This document shows positions 9,082 through 17,374 of a DNA stretch of 64,000 bases, in pieces (position 1 is the first letter of the stretch; the number at the start of each line of letters is the position of its first letter). The notes beneath the pieces were generated by a model. The model ran no database searches and was not told where the DNA came from. It saw only the letters and a list, made by a program, of their open reading frames with translations. This stretch comes from Chloroflexota bacterium (GTDB taxonomy: Bacteria > Chloroflexota > Anaerolineae > Aggregatilineales > Phototrophicaceae), in contig JACRPS010000005.1 in assembly GCA_016223085.1 (NCBI GenBank), positions 1-64,000 on the forward strand. Reading direction: 5' to 3'. A program made the position numbers and the translations under genes.

Positions 9082-10077
9082 TTAGAACGCCCGGCGAATG
9101 ACACGCCGGCGCGCGGGCCGCAGCGTCAGCGTGCCGCTGACACGGTAGCGGCGGGCGAGCGCGCGGTTGCGAACGACGGCGGCCTGCACGCGGGCCGGCG
9201 TTGCCAGCGTCTGCGCCATTGAACGCGCCACCGAACCGGTCACGGCGCGCGCCACCTGCGGCGGAGTCACCGGGCGGCGGGTCGTGGCTGCGCTGCGGGC
9301 AACGTTGGCGACTCGCTGCGCCGACCGCATGGCAATACGCGGCAGCGTCGGCATCAGCGTCCGGCGCACGCGGCGGGGACTGCGGCGGAACAGCCGGCCA
9401 ATGGCGCGGACGCCCTTGCCGATCAGCGGCGCGCCAATCGAAGCGACCTTGCCGATCATCGGGGCTGCTGCTGCCAACAGGGGCAGGAACTGGTCGCCCT
9501 CGCCTTCACTTTCGTAGGTCAGTTCCTGATCGGTTTCACCCAGCAGCGACGGCAGAATCTGCCCGGCCAGGTTGGCAATCGCGCCGATGAAGTGGTCGGC
9601 CTCTTCTTCGTTGTCCGTCTCCGCTGCCTGCTGCGCGTAATAGGCCATCTCGGCCAGCACTTCCGGGTTGACACCCAGCGCCTGCAGTTCGCTTTCCGGG
9701 TCGCCTTCGGGGTCGAGTTCGTGGTCGCCTTCCGCCTCGGCTTCCCGCAGCACGTTGCGCGCGATCATGTTAGCGATGCTCGCGCCGCGCTGACCGGCCA
9801 GCTTGCCGCCGACCGCGGTTGCGATCTGCGGGACGACCTGGCGCAGCAGCGGCTTGGCGATTTTGAACAGGCCGCCGATGAACTGGTCGCCCTCCGGTTC
9901 GCCGGTTTCCCAGGTTTCCGGGTCTTCGTAGACCAGTTCCATGTCTTCCAGGCTGCTGTCTTCCTCTTCGCCCAGCAGCATCTCCATGTCCTCGAAATCA
10001 CCACCTTCCGGGTCGAAGTGATCCGACTCCAGGTACTGGTTTTCGTAGGCCGCGTTGAAGTAGGCACCGTTTTTCAT
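9082..10077 (-). CDS. acidic protein with three Asp/Glu-hydrophobic modules and Arg-rich tail
   Basis: The 331-residue protein has a very acidic first 60 residues (for example EDMEMLLGEEEDSSLEDMEL). It then has three hydrophobic, Gly/Ala/Leu-rich segments, each introduced by an acidic stretch and a related start: EGDQFIGGLFKIAKPLL, EEADHFIGAIANLAGQIL and EGDQFLPLLAAAAPMIGKV. The last 110 residues are strongly basic (RRSPRRVRRTLMP ... RPARRRVIRRAF). No signal peptide is present. The ATG at 10077, with AAAAGGAC just upstream, is preferred over one at 10107. Acidic, amphipathic and basic blocks suggest a membrane-active or packaging protein; the function is unknown. It heads a six-gene operon. 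Confidence 0.75.
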   Translation of the reverse strand: MKNGAYFNAAYENQYLESDHFDPEGGDFEDMEMLLGEEEDSSLEDMELVYEDPETWETGEPEGDQFIGGLFKIAKPLLRQVVPQIATAVGGKLAGQRGASIANMIARNVLREAEAEGDHELDPEGDPESELQALGVNPEVLAEMAYYAQQAAETDNEEEADHFIGAIANLAGQILPSLLGETDQELTYESEGEGDQFLPLLAAAAPMIGKVASIGAPLIGKGVRAIGRLFRRSPRRVRRTLMPTLPRIAMRSAQRVANVARSAATTRRPVTPPQVARAVTGSVARSMAQTLATPARVQAAVVRNRALARRYRVSGTLTLRPARRRVIRRAF

Positions 10078-10203
10078 CGTCCTTTTCCCTTCTGCATCCG
10101 AACTCATCTTTCGGCATTCGAACGTGCACTTTCGAGGCTAGGGCATTTCGGGAAGGCTGAACAGTTCCCAATCCGGGGTCACTGGTCTGTGCGTCCCCGG
10201 CGG

Positions 10204-10225
10204 GTGTCATCCGGTTTGATGACAC
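10204..10225. promoter_or_regulatory. dyad, candidate operator between divergent genes
   Basis: GTGTCATC and GATGACAC form a perfect 8-bp inverted repeat with a 6-bp spacer. It lies between the LuxR-type regulator (10405, plus) and the operon head (10077, minus). LuxR-type proteins bind short dyads of this size, so it is a reasonable operator candidate, but binding is inferred. Confidence 0.4.
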
Positions 10226-10279
10226 CGGACACGGCTGCGGATGTGAAAAACGTAAACAATCTGCCTTTATTCAAATGTA

Positions 10280-10366
10280 ATGGATGACCGAAAACAGATT
10301 CATGGTAGGGGCGAACCGCCGGTTCGCCCCTACGAAAAATCCATGTATCGGTTTTCATTTAACCGT
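10280..10366 (+). mobile_element. MITE-like repeat, family 1, copy 1
   Basis: The element has imperfect 24-bp terminal inverted repeats (left end ATGGATGACCGAAAACAG, right end ATCGGTTTTCATTTAACC) around the palindromic core GTAGGGGCGAACC/GGTTCGCCCCTAC. Copies with the same layout are at 19395-19485 and 32632-32714. It carries no gene. It lies 38 bp upstream of the LuxR-type regulator and may affect its expression. Confidence 0.75.
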
Positions 10367-10404
10367 AAGCTGTTTTGTTCGTCCGGGATGGGAGGGAGAA
10401 ACCG

Positions 10405-10836
10405 ATGTTTTCAGCCACCAGACTCGAAGCGGCCATAAACGGGTACACGCCGGAACTGGAAAGCGTATTCCGCGATCTGCTGGGGCTGGCGTCCACCATC
10501 GCCAATACCGACGCCACCGGCGACGACAGCCTGCCGCCGCGCCTCAGCTTCGACATCCATCTGGACGGGTATCACTACACGGTCTGGATTGTGCAGTCGG
10601 AGCGCGACCCGCGCCCGCAGCTTAGCCCGCGCGAGTGGGAAATCGCTCACCTGATCTCCAAGGGGCTGCCGACGAAGGCGATTGCGTCGGCGCTGCGGCT
10701 GCGCCCGTGCACCGTCAGCACCTATACCAAGCGCATTTACCTGAAGCTGAACGTCAATTCCCGCGCGGAGATGGTGGCAAAAATCCTGAACGCGCATCTG
10801 CTGCTGGCGCCACCCCGGCAGGAAACCTTCGATTGA
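10405..10836 (+). CDS. LuxR-type (GerE) HTH transcriptional regulator
   Basis: The 143-residue protein ends in a LuxR/GerE helix-turn-helix: LSPREWEIAHLISKGLPTKA, then IASALRLRPCTVSTYTKRIY and LKLNVNSRAEMVAKI. Its first 75 residues form no receiver or PAS domain that I recognise. The ATG at 10405 is chosen because GGGAGGGAGAA lies directly upstream. It is divergent from the 10077-3418 operon and convergent with the subtilase gene, placing it between the two halves of the proposed system. It probably controls one or both. Confidence 0.85.
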   Translation: MFSATRLEAAINGYTPELESVFRDLLGLASTIANTDATGDDSLPPRLSFDIHLDGYHYTVWIVQSERDPRPQLSPREWEIAHLISKGLPTKAIASALRLRPCTVSTYTKRIYLKLNVNSRAEMVAKILNAHLLLAPPRQETFD

Positions 10837-10863
10837 TGCGCCATCGCCAGACGTCATAACATC

Positions 10864-10886
10864 GGGGCGAGCCATATGCTCGCCCC
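10864..10886. repeat. GGGGCGAGC hairpin between convergent genes
   Basis: GGGGCGAGC, a 5-base loop and GCTCGCCCC form a perfect 9-bp stem. It sits between the ends of the LuxR-type gene (10836) and the subtilase gene (10900). There is no U-tract on either strand, so it is a core-type repeat or a weak bidirectional stop rather than a standard terminator. Confidence 0.6.
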
Positions 10887-10899
10887 AACTTACGAAGGG

Positions 10900-12738
10900 T
10901 CACTGAACCCAGACCACATCTTCCTGTTCGTCGGTGGTATCCAGAGACAACCGTCTGAGGCTGCTGATCGCATCCACCGGGTTGTTCCCGCCGGCGCGGC
11001 GCGCGGCCAGCGCACCAGTGATGATCGGCGCGGCAAACGAAGTGCCCGACCAGTACGCCAGCCAGGTGGTGTTGGGCGACCCATCGCAGAAGTCGCCGAT
11101 GTATAACCCCTGAATACTGTTCGTGGCATCCGCCGGCAGCTTGCCGCCAACGGCTGGACCAGCGCCAACCCCACCGCCGAAGGTGGCAAACCCGGCGCTG
11201 GCCGGTTCATCCGCCCGGTTGGAATAGGGCGCCAGTTTCGGTTTGCCGGGGCCGTGACTGCGTTCGTCCAGCGCGGCAACGCCGATGACGCTGCCAAACG
11301 CCGCCGGGTAACGGGCGACGGGCCGGCTGCTGGAAGCATGGCTGCCTGAGGTGTTATTCCATTCGTTGCCGGCGGCGGCCACGCAGACCACACCTTTCTG
11401 CTCCAGCAGATCAAAAATCGGCTCCAGCATCGCCCGCATCCGCGCCTCGCCGCCGCCCCGCAGCAGGGCGCGCAGGTTATCGCGGAAGCGGGCATCGTAG
11501 TGCAGGCGGCTGTCCCGTTCACATTCGGTTTCACCCGGTAACCGGTGTCCCACCCGTTTGTTATGCTCGGAACCGAGGCGCGGGATGAGGATGGCAAAGC
11601 TGCAATTCACGACGGCGCGGGTGCCGGGCTTCACCTGCTGGATAACCGCCATCAACCCGCGCGCGACCGTTTCCACCGTGCCGACCCCCCACTGGTTCAG
11701 GACTTCGTACAGATGGATGTGTGACAGATAATCGGTCGTCTGTCCCATGACGCCGCAGATAATATCGGCGACAAACAACCCGTGAGCCGACATATCGCAG
11801 CGATACTCACAGATTTCCACGCCCCAGACCGGATGATTGAGCCAATCCATCAGCCGGGCAGCTTCCGCCATGTTCCGGCGCAGTTCCGGCGGCAGAGGTG
11901 TATCGTCCGGGCGAATGGTCAGCTTATCCCCCGGCGCGCTGCCGGATGTGAGCCAGGCGACCAGCGGCGTTTGCGGTAATGACTGCGATAGTATCCAGCT
12001 TTTATCGTATCTGGGGATCGTATCCAGGACAAATACTTCAACCGGACGTAGCGCCTGCTGAGACTCCGGCAGGTTAGACACGGCGATCCCGTTGCCGGGG
12101 GTGCCGGTCCGATCTGCAACGGCGTAGGTGCCCGGTCCGCCGGTGGGCACGGCCTGCCCCTGCGCGCTGCTGCTCATCCAGTTGAAGGCCGCCGCGTGGA
12201 GTTCAAACACGGGCTGACTGGTAATCGCCCGGGCGAACCGCTTGACCGACGAAAGCGGTCGGGCGGCGTTACCTTCCGGTGGGCTGAAGCGCGGGCTGAT
12301 GGGCCGACGCGGCCTGCGCCGGGCAATCCGGCTGTCAATCGGCAGCAGTTTGTCCAGCAGAGCGTTGTGCTGCTCCGCCGAAATCGGCAGTTCCCCCCGG
12401 TACCCGTACCGGTCGCCGGGCAGGGTGACAAACACCAGCGAGAAAAAGCGGGGCTGCCGGGAAAACACCAGCCCGACCCGACGCCAGAGGACGCCCTGAA
12501 AGCCGGCTGGCTCGCCCCGGTCAAACGTCAGAACGCGGACGGTATTTTCGGCGCTGTCCCGCAGGATGGACTGTAGTTCGCCATCCTCGCCCAGTTCCCG
12601 CTGCCCGGCCAACTGGCGGCGAATTCCGTCGGTATCCAGTTCCTCATCATGGTCTACACGAAACACAAGTTCGCCCGGCATAAAATGCAGGATGTTCTGA
12701 ATGCCCGGACTGGCTGGTGAAGGACTAGCTGCTGCCAT
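10900..12738 (-). CDS. cytoplasmic subtilisin-like (S8) serine protease
   Basis: The 612-residue protein carries a complete S8 catalytic set: Asp239 in VFVLDTIP, His319 in DMSAHGLFVADII, oxyanion Asn458 in VAAAGNEW and Ser567 in WSGTSFAAPIITG. Roughly 200 residues precede the catalytic domain and match no family I know. There is no signal peptide or pro-domain of the secreted type, so it is probably an intracellular protease. The ATG at 12738 is chosen because GGAAAGGGGC lies nearby and it starts 14 bp after the CHAT gene stop; a longer frame to 12948 overlaps that gene. It is the last gene of the sigma-zinc finger-CHAT-S8 operon, where it may be activated by, or act with, the CHAT protease. 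Confidence 0.9.
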   Translation of the reverse strand: MAAASPSPASPGIQNILHFMPGELVFRVDHDEELDTDGIRRQLAGQRELGEDGELQSILRDSAENTVRVLTFDRGEPAGFQGVLWRRVGLVFSRQPRFFSLVFVTLPGDRYGYRGELPISAEQHNALLDKLLPIDSRIARRRPRRPISPRFSPPEGNAARPLSSVKRFARAITSQPVFELHAAAFNWMSSSAQGQAVPTGGPGTYAVADRTGTPGNGIAVSNLPESQQALRPVEVFVLDTIPRYDKSWILSQSLPQTPLVAWLTSGSAPGDKLTIRPDDTPLPPELRRNMAEAARLMDWLNHPVWGVEICEYRCDMSAHGLFVADIICGVMGQTTDYLSHIHLYEVLNQWGVGTVETVARGLMAVIQQVKPGTRAVVNCSFAILIPRLGSEHNKRVGHRLPGETECERDSRLHYDARFRDNLRALLRGGGEARMRAMLEPIFDLLEQKGVVCVAAAGNEWNNTSGSHASSSRPVARYPAAFGSVIGVAALDERSHGPGKPKLAPYSNRADEPASAGFATFGGGVGAGPAVGGKLPADATNSIQGLYIGDFCDGSPNTTWLAYWSGTSFAAPIITGALAARRAGGNNPVDAISSLRRLSLDTTDEQEDVVWVQ

Positions 12739-12752
12739 TGTCTGCCCCTTTC

Positions 12753-15617
12753 CTAAACCCCTTGTGATAACGGACCGGCATGACCAACAAGTTGAAACGC
12801 TCCCCAGAAGATCGGATGCGGCACGGGCATCTCGGCCAGCAGCGCCAGTTGCGCCTGGCGCAGCGCGGCGGCTTTGGATAACCCGGTTTGCAGCCCGCCG
12901 TACAGCCGCTGCATCCAGTCCAGCGTAAGCTGGTCTTCGACGCGCCACAGGCTGGCAACCAGCGCCCCCGCGCCAGCGTACAAAAAACCGCGCCCCAGGC
13001 CGATCAACTCATCGCCGGAAACGGCTCTGGCGCGCCCGGTTTCACAGGCGCTGAGCGTCACCAGTTCGTAACTCAAATCGTGCTGGAACAGGTCATCGCT
13101 CAGCATCTGGCCGTCGCTAAGCTGGATATAGGACAGGTCAGGGTTATCCAGCCGGTATTTGCCGTGCGCCGCGATGTGCAGCACCTGCGTTGGCGGCGCG
13201 CCCAGCATGTGCCGCCCGGCGTCCCGGTTGCAGCGCAGATCGCCGCCCAGCAGATCACGCACCATTTGCCCCTCGCGCAGCGTTTGCGGCAGTCTGCCGC
13301 TCCAGTCATCCGCCAGGATAAGCGCGCCCGGTGGCCGCTGCGGCGCGTCCGCCAGCAGCAGCCCGGCGGCGGGCAGCACCACCAGTTCACACTGCTCAAT
13401 CCAATACTGCCCGCCGGAATGCAGCAGATGAAACGGCAGGTAATGCAGCGCGCCATACGGCACAACGACGACCCGCTGTCTGCCGCGCAGCAGTGGGGCC
13501 AGCGGCTCAACCAGGCCGGCGTACAGCCGCTGCAAGTCATCCAGAATGACCGGCAGATGGTCGCGGGCTTCCGCCGATGCGCTGCCCTTGTGGGCACAAA
13601 TGACCTGCGCCGCTTCGCGGTCGAACTCAAATTCGCGCAGCGCCCGGCCAAACTCGCGCGGGCTGACCGGCAGCCGCTGCGCCTGGACGCCATGCCGGTC
13701 AACCACAAAGGCCCACAACGACTGCGAATCGGCGTAGTACTCGACCAGCGCCCAATCGTCCTGTAATCGCTGCTGGATGTCCGCCAGCGAGGGCGACGGA
13801 ATCGCGCTCGTCCCCGCCTGTTCGTTCAGCAGATAAAGCTGCTCGGTGATGGCGCGCATCTGGCGCTCGCAGTCGGCCAGCCGCGCGCGGGCTTCCTCAC
13901 GCGGGAAGTGGCTCAACGCCGGCTGGCCGTTCAGCGGCGTATCATGGGCGAGCTGGTCATACATGGCGTGATCCTGGCGCAGCCGTTGCAGCATTTCCAG
14001 CAGCGGTGCGGCGCGCGGGTTATCCGGCAGCCAGCGCAGGTTGTCCCGGTTCACCAGATGATTCAGCCAGATTTGCGATTTGGCGCGTTCCAGCGTCTGC
14101 CAGGCGCAGGCGGCGTTATCGTCGTCCAGATACAGGCCGATCAACCGGCGCAGGGCTTCTTCCCTGCTGCCCAGAAAGCCGGGGCGCAGCGTGATGGTTA
14201 ATTCGCGCTGAATCCGTTCGACCGTACGCGCCGCCGCCCGGTAGTGGCGGGCCGCCTGCGGGCGTTGGCCCTCGGCTTCGGCCACCTGTCCCAGCAGCAG
14301 ATGGCTGCTGTAGCGCAGCCAGGGGATGCCGTTCCGCCGGGCGGTGGTCAGCACGTCCCGCGCCATGCGGGCGGCAGCCTGCCAGTTTGCCCGCGCCGCC
14401 GCGACCTCCCCTTGCAGCAGCACGGCAGACGCCCGATTCACCTGTTCGCCAGCGGTCTGGAAATACTCGGCGACGCCTGCCGCTTCCTGCCCGGCGCGCT
14501 GCCAGTCCCCCTGCTTGAGCGCCACCTGTCCCCGCCGCAGCCGCACGCTGGCCGCCCACGACAGGGCATCGGTAAAGCGGAAAATGGCTTCGGCGTCATC
14601 CAGCGCCTGCAGCGCCGGCGCGAAGTGCCCCAGTTCCGCTTCCGCCGTCGCCAGCGCCAGCAGCACGTAGCCGGTTTCGTTCATGATACCCAGCGTGCGG
14701 CAGCGCGGAATCAGGTCCAGCGCCTGCGCCCGCGCTTCGGTATAGCGGCTGAGGGTGAGATAGCAGGCGATCAGCAGCCGCCGGGCGACAATATGCTCGA
14801 CGGGAAAATCGTCGGTGGAGAGTGTGCCGGTGTCATGCAGCCAGTTCAGCGCGTGGCGGTAGCGCCCCTGGAGCATTGCCAGGTACGCCAGATTGGCTTT
14901 GGCCGTCGCCAGCCGCAGCGTATCGGCGCGCACCGAATAAACCGCCAGCGCCTGCTCATGGTAGGCTGCTGCCTGCCGCAGCTCGCCCAGTTCGGCCAGG
15001 GTGTAACCCAGGTTGGTGTACAGCATTCCCAGGTAATCCGTGCCGGATTCGCCCCACGACAGCGCCGTGTCCAGCGCCTGCTGAAAGCGCGCCAGCGCCT
15101 GCCGGTAGTCACCCAACTGCAAATAGCAGTAGGCGATGTTGATTTCCAGCCGCAGCGCGCGCACCGTTTCGCCGTGCCGTTCAAAGATCGCCCGCGCCGT
15201 TTCGGCATCAGCCAGCGCCTCGTCCACCCGGTTGAGATCGGCGCACAGCGACAGGCGGCCAATCCGCGTGCGCCCCCAGCCGACTTCATCACCGGTGGCG
15301 AGGTACAGTTCGCCGGCGAGTTCCAGCGTCTGCCACGCTTCTTCGACACGCCCCATCAGCTTGATGGCGTCGCCCCGCGCCATCATGCCCAGCGCAAGGG
15401 TGCCGGTGTCGGCGCGGATGCAGCCGATGCCGATGATCTGGTTGGCGCAGTCCAATGACACCGACGGATCGCTGCTCCAGTGGGCATCTGCCGCCGCCTT
15501 GAGACGCTCAACGTACACCTGCACTTCGTCGCCCGGCCAGCCGCGCAGCAGGTGCGCGTACCGGTCAAAGTGCGCCGACTCGTGGAGCAGGTGTGCCATC
15601 AGGTCGTCCAGGTTCAT
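12753..15617 (-). CDS. TPR-CHAT caspase-like protease
   Basis: The 954-residue protein has an N-terminal array of tetratricopeptide-type helices (about residues 60-480; for example YTNLGYTLAELGELRQAAAY) and a C-terminal CHAT domain (about 640-945). The catalytic dyad is visible: His818 in VLHIAAHGKY and Cys858 in LVTLSACETG, followed by the conserved GLGRGFLYAGAGALVASLW. CHAT proteases are caspase relatives; TPR-CHAT proteins act as triggered proteases in bacterial immunity (for example the Craspase effector). Its ATG is six bases after the zinc-finger gene stop, so translation is probably coupled. No membrane segment is present. The TPR region may sense a ligand or partner; the likely targets include the subtilase or operon 10077-3418 products, which is inference. 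Confidence 0.92.
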   Translation of the reverse strand: MNLDDLMAHLLHESAHFDRYAHLLRGWPGDEVQVYVERLKAAADAHWSSDPSVSLDCANQIIGIGCIRADTGTLALGMMARGDAIKLMGRVEEAWQTLELAGELYLATGDEVGWGRTRIGRLSLCADLNRVDEALADAETARAIFERHGETVRALRLEINIAYCYLQLGDYRQALARFQQALDTALSWGESGTDYLGMLYTNLGYTLAELGELRQAAAYHEQALAVYSVRADTLRLATAKANLAYLAMLQGRYRHALNWLHDTGTLSTDDFPVEHIVARRLLIACYLTLSRYTEARAQALDLIPRCRTLGIMNETGYVLLALATAEAELGHFAPALQALDDAEAIFRFTDALSWAASVRLRRGQVALKQGDWQRAGQEAAGVAEYFQTAGEQVNRASAVLLQGEVAAARANWQAAARMARDVLTTARRNGIPWLRYSSHLLLGQVAEAEGQRPQAARHYRAAARTVERIQRELTITLRPGFLGSREEALRRLIGLYLDDDNAACAWQTLERAKSQIWLNHLVNRDNLRWLPDNPRAAPLLEMLQRLRQDHAMYDQLAHDTPLNGQPALSHFPREEARARLADCERQMRAITEQLYLLNEQAGTSAIPSPSLADIQQRLQDDWALVEYYADSQSLWAFVVDRHGVQAQRLPVSPREFGRALREFEFDREAAQVICAHKGSASAEARDHLPVILDDLQRLYAGLVEPLAPLLRGRQRVVVVPYGALHYLPFHLLHSGGQYWIEQCELVVLPAAGLLLADAPQRPPGALILADDWSGRLPQTLREGQMVRDLLGGDLRCNRDAGRHMLGAPPTQVLHIAAHGKYRLDNPDLSYIQLSDGQMLSDDLFQHDLSYELVTLSACETGRARAVSGDELIGLGRGFLYAGAGALVASLWRVEDQLTLDWMQRLYGGLQTGLSKAAALRQAQLALLAEMPVPHPIFWGAFQLVGHAGPLSQGV

Positions 15618-15623
15618 CGCGGC

Positions 15624-16349
15624 TCACCCGGTGGACAGGTCAATCGCTTCGACCACCAACTGCTGGCCGTGTTTGCCGGTGATGGTCAGGTGAATGGTTT
15701 CGGCGGTGTTGTTCAGCCGGCATTCAAACTTGGCGCGCTCGGTCACGACGGCCAGCGCCGGCGGCGCCTCGCCCTGGCGGGCTTTCACCAGTCCGCCTTT
15801 CCACTGCGCGGCCTGCGGTCCGACCAACTGCCCGACCAGACGCGGGCTGCCGTCTTCCTCGAAGCTGGAGAGAATGAGGGTGACGCCGTCAAACTCAATC
15901 GGCTGCGTCACCTCGCCGCGCAGGGCAAACGCGGCAGCGCCCATACTGGGCAGGCTGACGCGCGGGGTGGACCGCCGGGCAGGCCGGGGCGCGTAGCGCC
16001 GGGCGACACGCTGCTGGTCGTCAGCTTCCGTTTGTTCGACGATCTGCAAAAAACGCCGCAGTTGTTCCACTTCCCGCCGGCACAGCGGGCAGGTGTGTAC
16101 GTGTTCCGCCACGCGCGTCTGGTCAGCTTCGTCCAGCAGGCGGAAGGCGAAGTTGCCCAGCAGCGCCGCGTCAGGGCAGTCCCAACGGTACAACCGCTGC
16201 TTCAGGCGGTTTTCCGCCCGCTGCAAACGCAGCAGCCGCGCCCGGCAGTCCGGGCATTGTTGCAGATGTTCCAGCGCGTCCCTATCAGCGACCTCGCTCA
16301 TGGCTGCGATCAACTGGTCTTCGCTAAGGGGGGACGAAATGCACGCCAT
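15624..16349 (-). CDS. double zinc-finger anti-sigma-like protein
   Basis: The 241-residue protein carries two HxxxCxxC motifs of the zf-HC2/anti-sigma type: HLQQCPDC (about residues 29-36) and HVHTCPLC (about 83-90). The C-terminal 120 residues form a beta-rich domain (FDGVTLILSSFEEDGSPRLVG ... IHLTITGKHGQQLVVEAI). There is no transmembrane segment, unlike classic membrane anti-sigma factors, so any signal would be cytoplasmic. GAGGCATCTT precedes the ATG. It lies 85 bp after the sigma gene and directly before the CHAT gene and probably holds the sigma factor inactive until released. Confidence 0.85.
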   Translation of the reverse strand: MACISSPLSEDQLIAAMSEVADRDALEHLQQCPDCRARLLRLQRAENRLKQRLYRWDCPDAALLGNFAFRLLDEADQTRVAEHVHTCPLCRREVEQLRRFLQIVEQTEADDQQRVARRYAPRPARRSTPRVSLPSMGAAAFALRGEVTQPIEFDGVTLILSSFEEDGSPRLVGQLVGPQAAQWKGGLVKARQGEAPPALAVVTERAKFECRLNNTAETIHLTITGKHGQQLVVEAIDLSTG

Positions 16350-16434
16350 AAGATGCCTCGATTGATTGCCTCAGAGTCGTGTCCGACTCACCTACATAAA
16401 CGCAGCCAACACCGGAATATCACCATCCCCGCGA

Positions 16435-17109
16435 TCAGGCATGCGGGGCCGGGGAGTCAAACCAGTGTTTCAGCTCATCGTCGCCGCGCAGCGTCAGGCG
16501 GATGCGGTACAACATGACCGAAACCTCCCGTTCCCGCTGCCAGATATGGCTGTACTCCTGCACGATCTCACGCGGTTTCATATCCAGCACAAACACCAGC
16601 CGCGCCAGCAACTGGTGGGTGGGATCGGGCAGGCGCTGGCAGATGTGCGCCCACAGTTGGTCGTTCAGCAAATCGGTGTCCAGTGGCGTGGGGTCGGGCG
16701 GGTCCAGGTCTTCCGGCAGCAGCGCCGGCGGCGGTTTTCGCATATAGCCGGAAATGGTGTTGTGGGTGCATACCCGCATGTAGCGGATGGCGGCGGGCAG
16801 CGACGTAAATTTGCGGCGGAAGTTGTCGCCCGTCGAGGCGTTGATGAAGTTGGTGAAGGCCCAGTCAGCAAAAAACTCGGCGTCTTCGTCGGAGTCCGCA
16901 AACAGCGGGTGCAGGCTGGCCCACCGTTCCAGCCGGGGTTTGTAGATGGCGTAGATGTGTTCCAGCGCCAGCGGGTGCGAATCGGCCAGCGCCAGCCGCA
17001 GGAGTTCAAAGCAGGGGGCCGGGTCGCTGTGGCCTTCCCGCTGGTAGCGCGCGTTTTCCGCGATACAGTTGTCCGCCAAAGCCTGAATGTCACGCTCATC
17101 CACGCTCAT
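16435..17109 (-). CDS. ECF-like RNA polymerase sigma factor
   Basis: The 224-residue protein has a sigma-70 region-2-like segment (ALEHIYAIYKPRLERWASLH ... DAEFFADWAFTNFINA, about residues 48-90) and a helical C-terminal part (PTHQLLARLVFVLDMKPREIVQEY) resembling region 4. The match is divergent from common ECF factors. It is the first gene of the operon with the zinc-finger, CHAT and subtilase genes. A consensus-like promoter lies about 100 bp upstream. By analogy with other sigma/anti-sigma pairs it probably controls its own operon and perhaps the neighbouring one. Confidence 0.75.
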   Translation of the reverse strand: MSVDERDIQALADNCIAENARYQREGHSDPAPCFELLRLALADSHPLALEHIYAIYKPRLERWASLHPLFADSDEDAEFFADWAFTNFINASTGDNFRRKFTSLPAAIRYMRVCTHNTISGYMRKPPPALLPEDLDPPDPTPLDTDLLNDQLWAHICQRLPDPTHQLLARLVFVLDMKPREIVQEYSHIWQREREVSVMLYRIRLTLRGDDELKHWFDSPAPHA

Positions 17110-17205
17110 GTGGCAGGGTCCTTATCTGGTAGAAAAACAGGCGCAGCCTAACAACCATCCATATACATTTGGTAATACATTACAATCATTTAATTTTCAT
17201 CGGCC

Positions 17206-17235
17206 ATTATAGCCAATCCTCCAGCTATTACGCAA
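17206..17235 (-). promoter_or_regulatory. sigma-70-type promoter of the sigma-CHAT-S8 operon
   Basis: On the minus strand TTGCGT (17235-17230) and a perfect TATAAT (17211-17206) are 18 bp apart, in an AT-rich stretch. The predicted leader to the sigma gene ATG at 17109 is about 90 nt. The housekeeping-type boxes suggest a basal level of expression independent of the operon's own sigma factor. Confidence 0.6.
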
Positions 17236-17292
17236 CGCGGATTGTTTTGGTTCACGTGGCGCATGTCACCTGTGCCGCAGGGTGATGGAAGA

Positions 17293-17327
17293 ATTCGCAG
17301 CGGTCAGGTGGTTATACCGCTGCGAAT
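17293..17327. terminator. 12-bp hairpin downstream of the xylose isomerase-like gene
   Basis: ATTCGCAGCGGT and ACCGCTGCGAAT are perfect inverted repeats with an 11-base loop. It lies 48 bp beyond the stop of the minus-strand isomerase gene and upstream of the sigma operon promoter. It has no good U-tract, so it may be a weak terminator or an mRNA-stabilising stem. Confidence 0.5.
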
Positions 17328-17374
17328 CCAACGCGGCTCAGGTTTTTGGCACAATCCGTTACCGGATAATGGGG

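Noticed and set aside
12739-12948. Longer subtilase N-terminus
   Set aside because: It would overlap the CHAT gene by nearly 200 bp and has no ribosome-binding site; the ATG at 12738 has GGAAAGGGGC upstream.
14244-15458. 404-residue plus-strand frame
   Set aside because: It is antisense to the TPR part of the CHAT protease gene and has no domain of its own.
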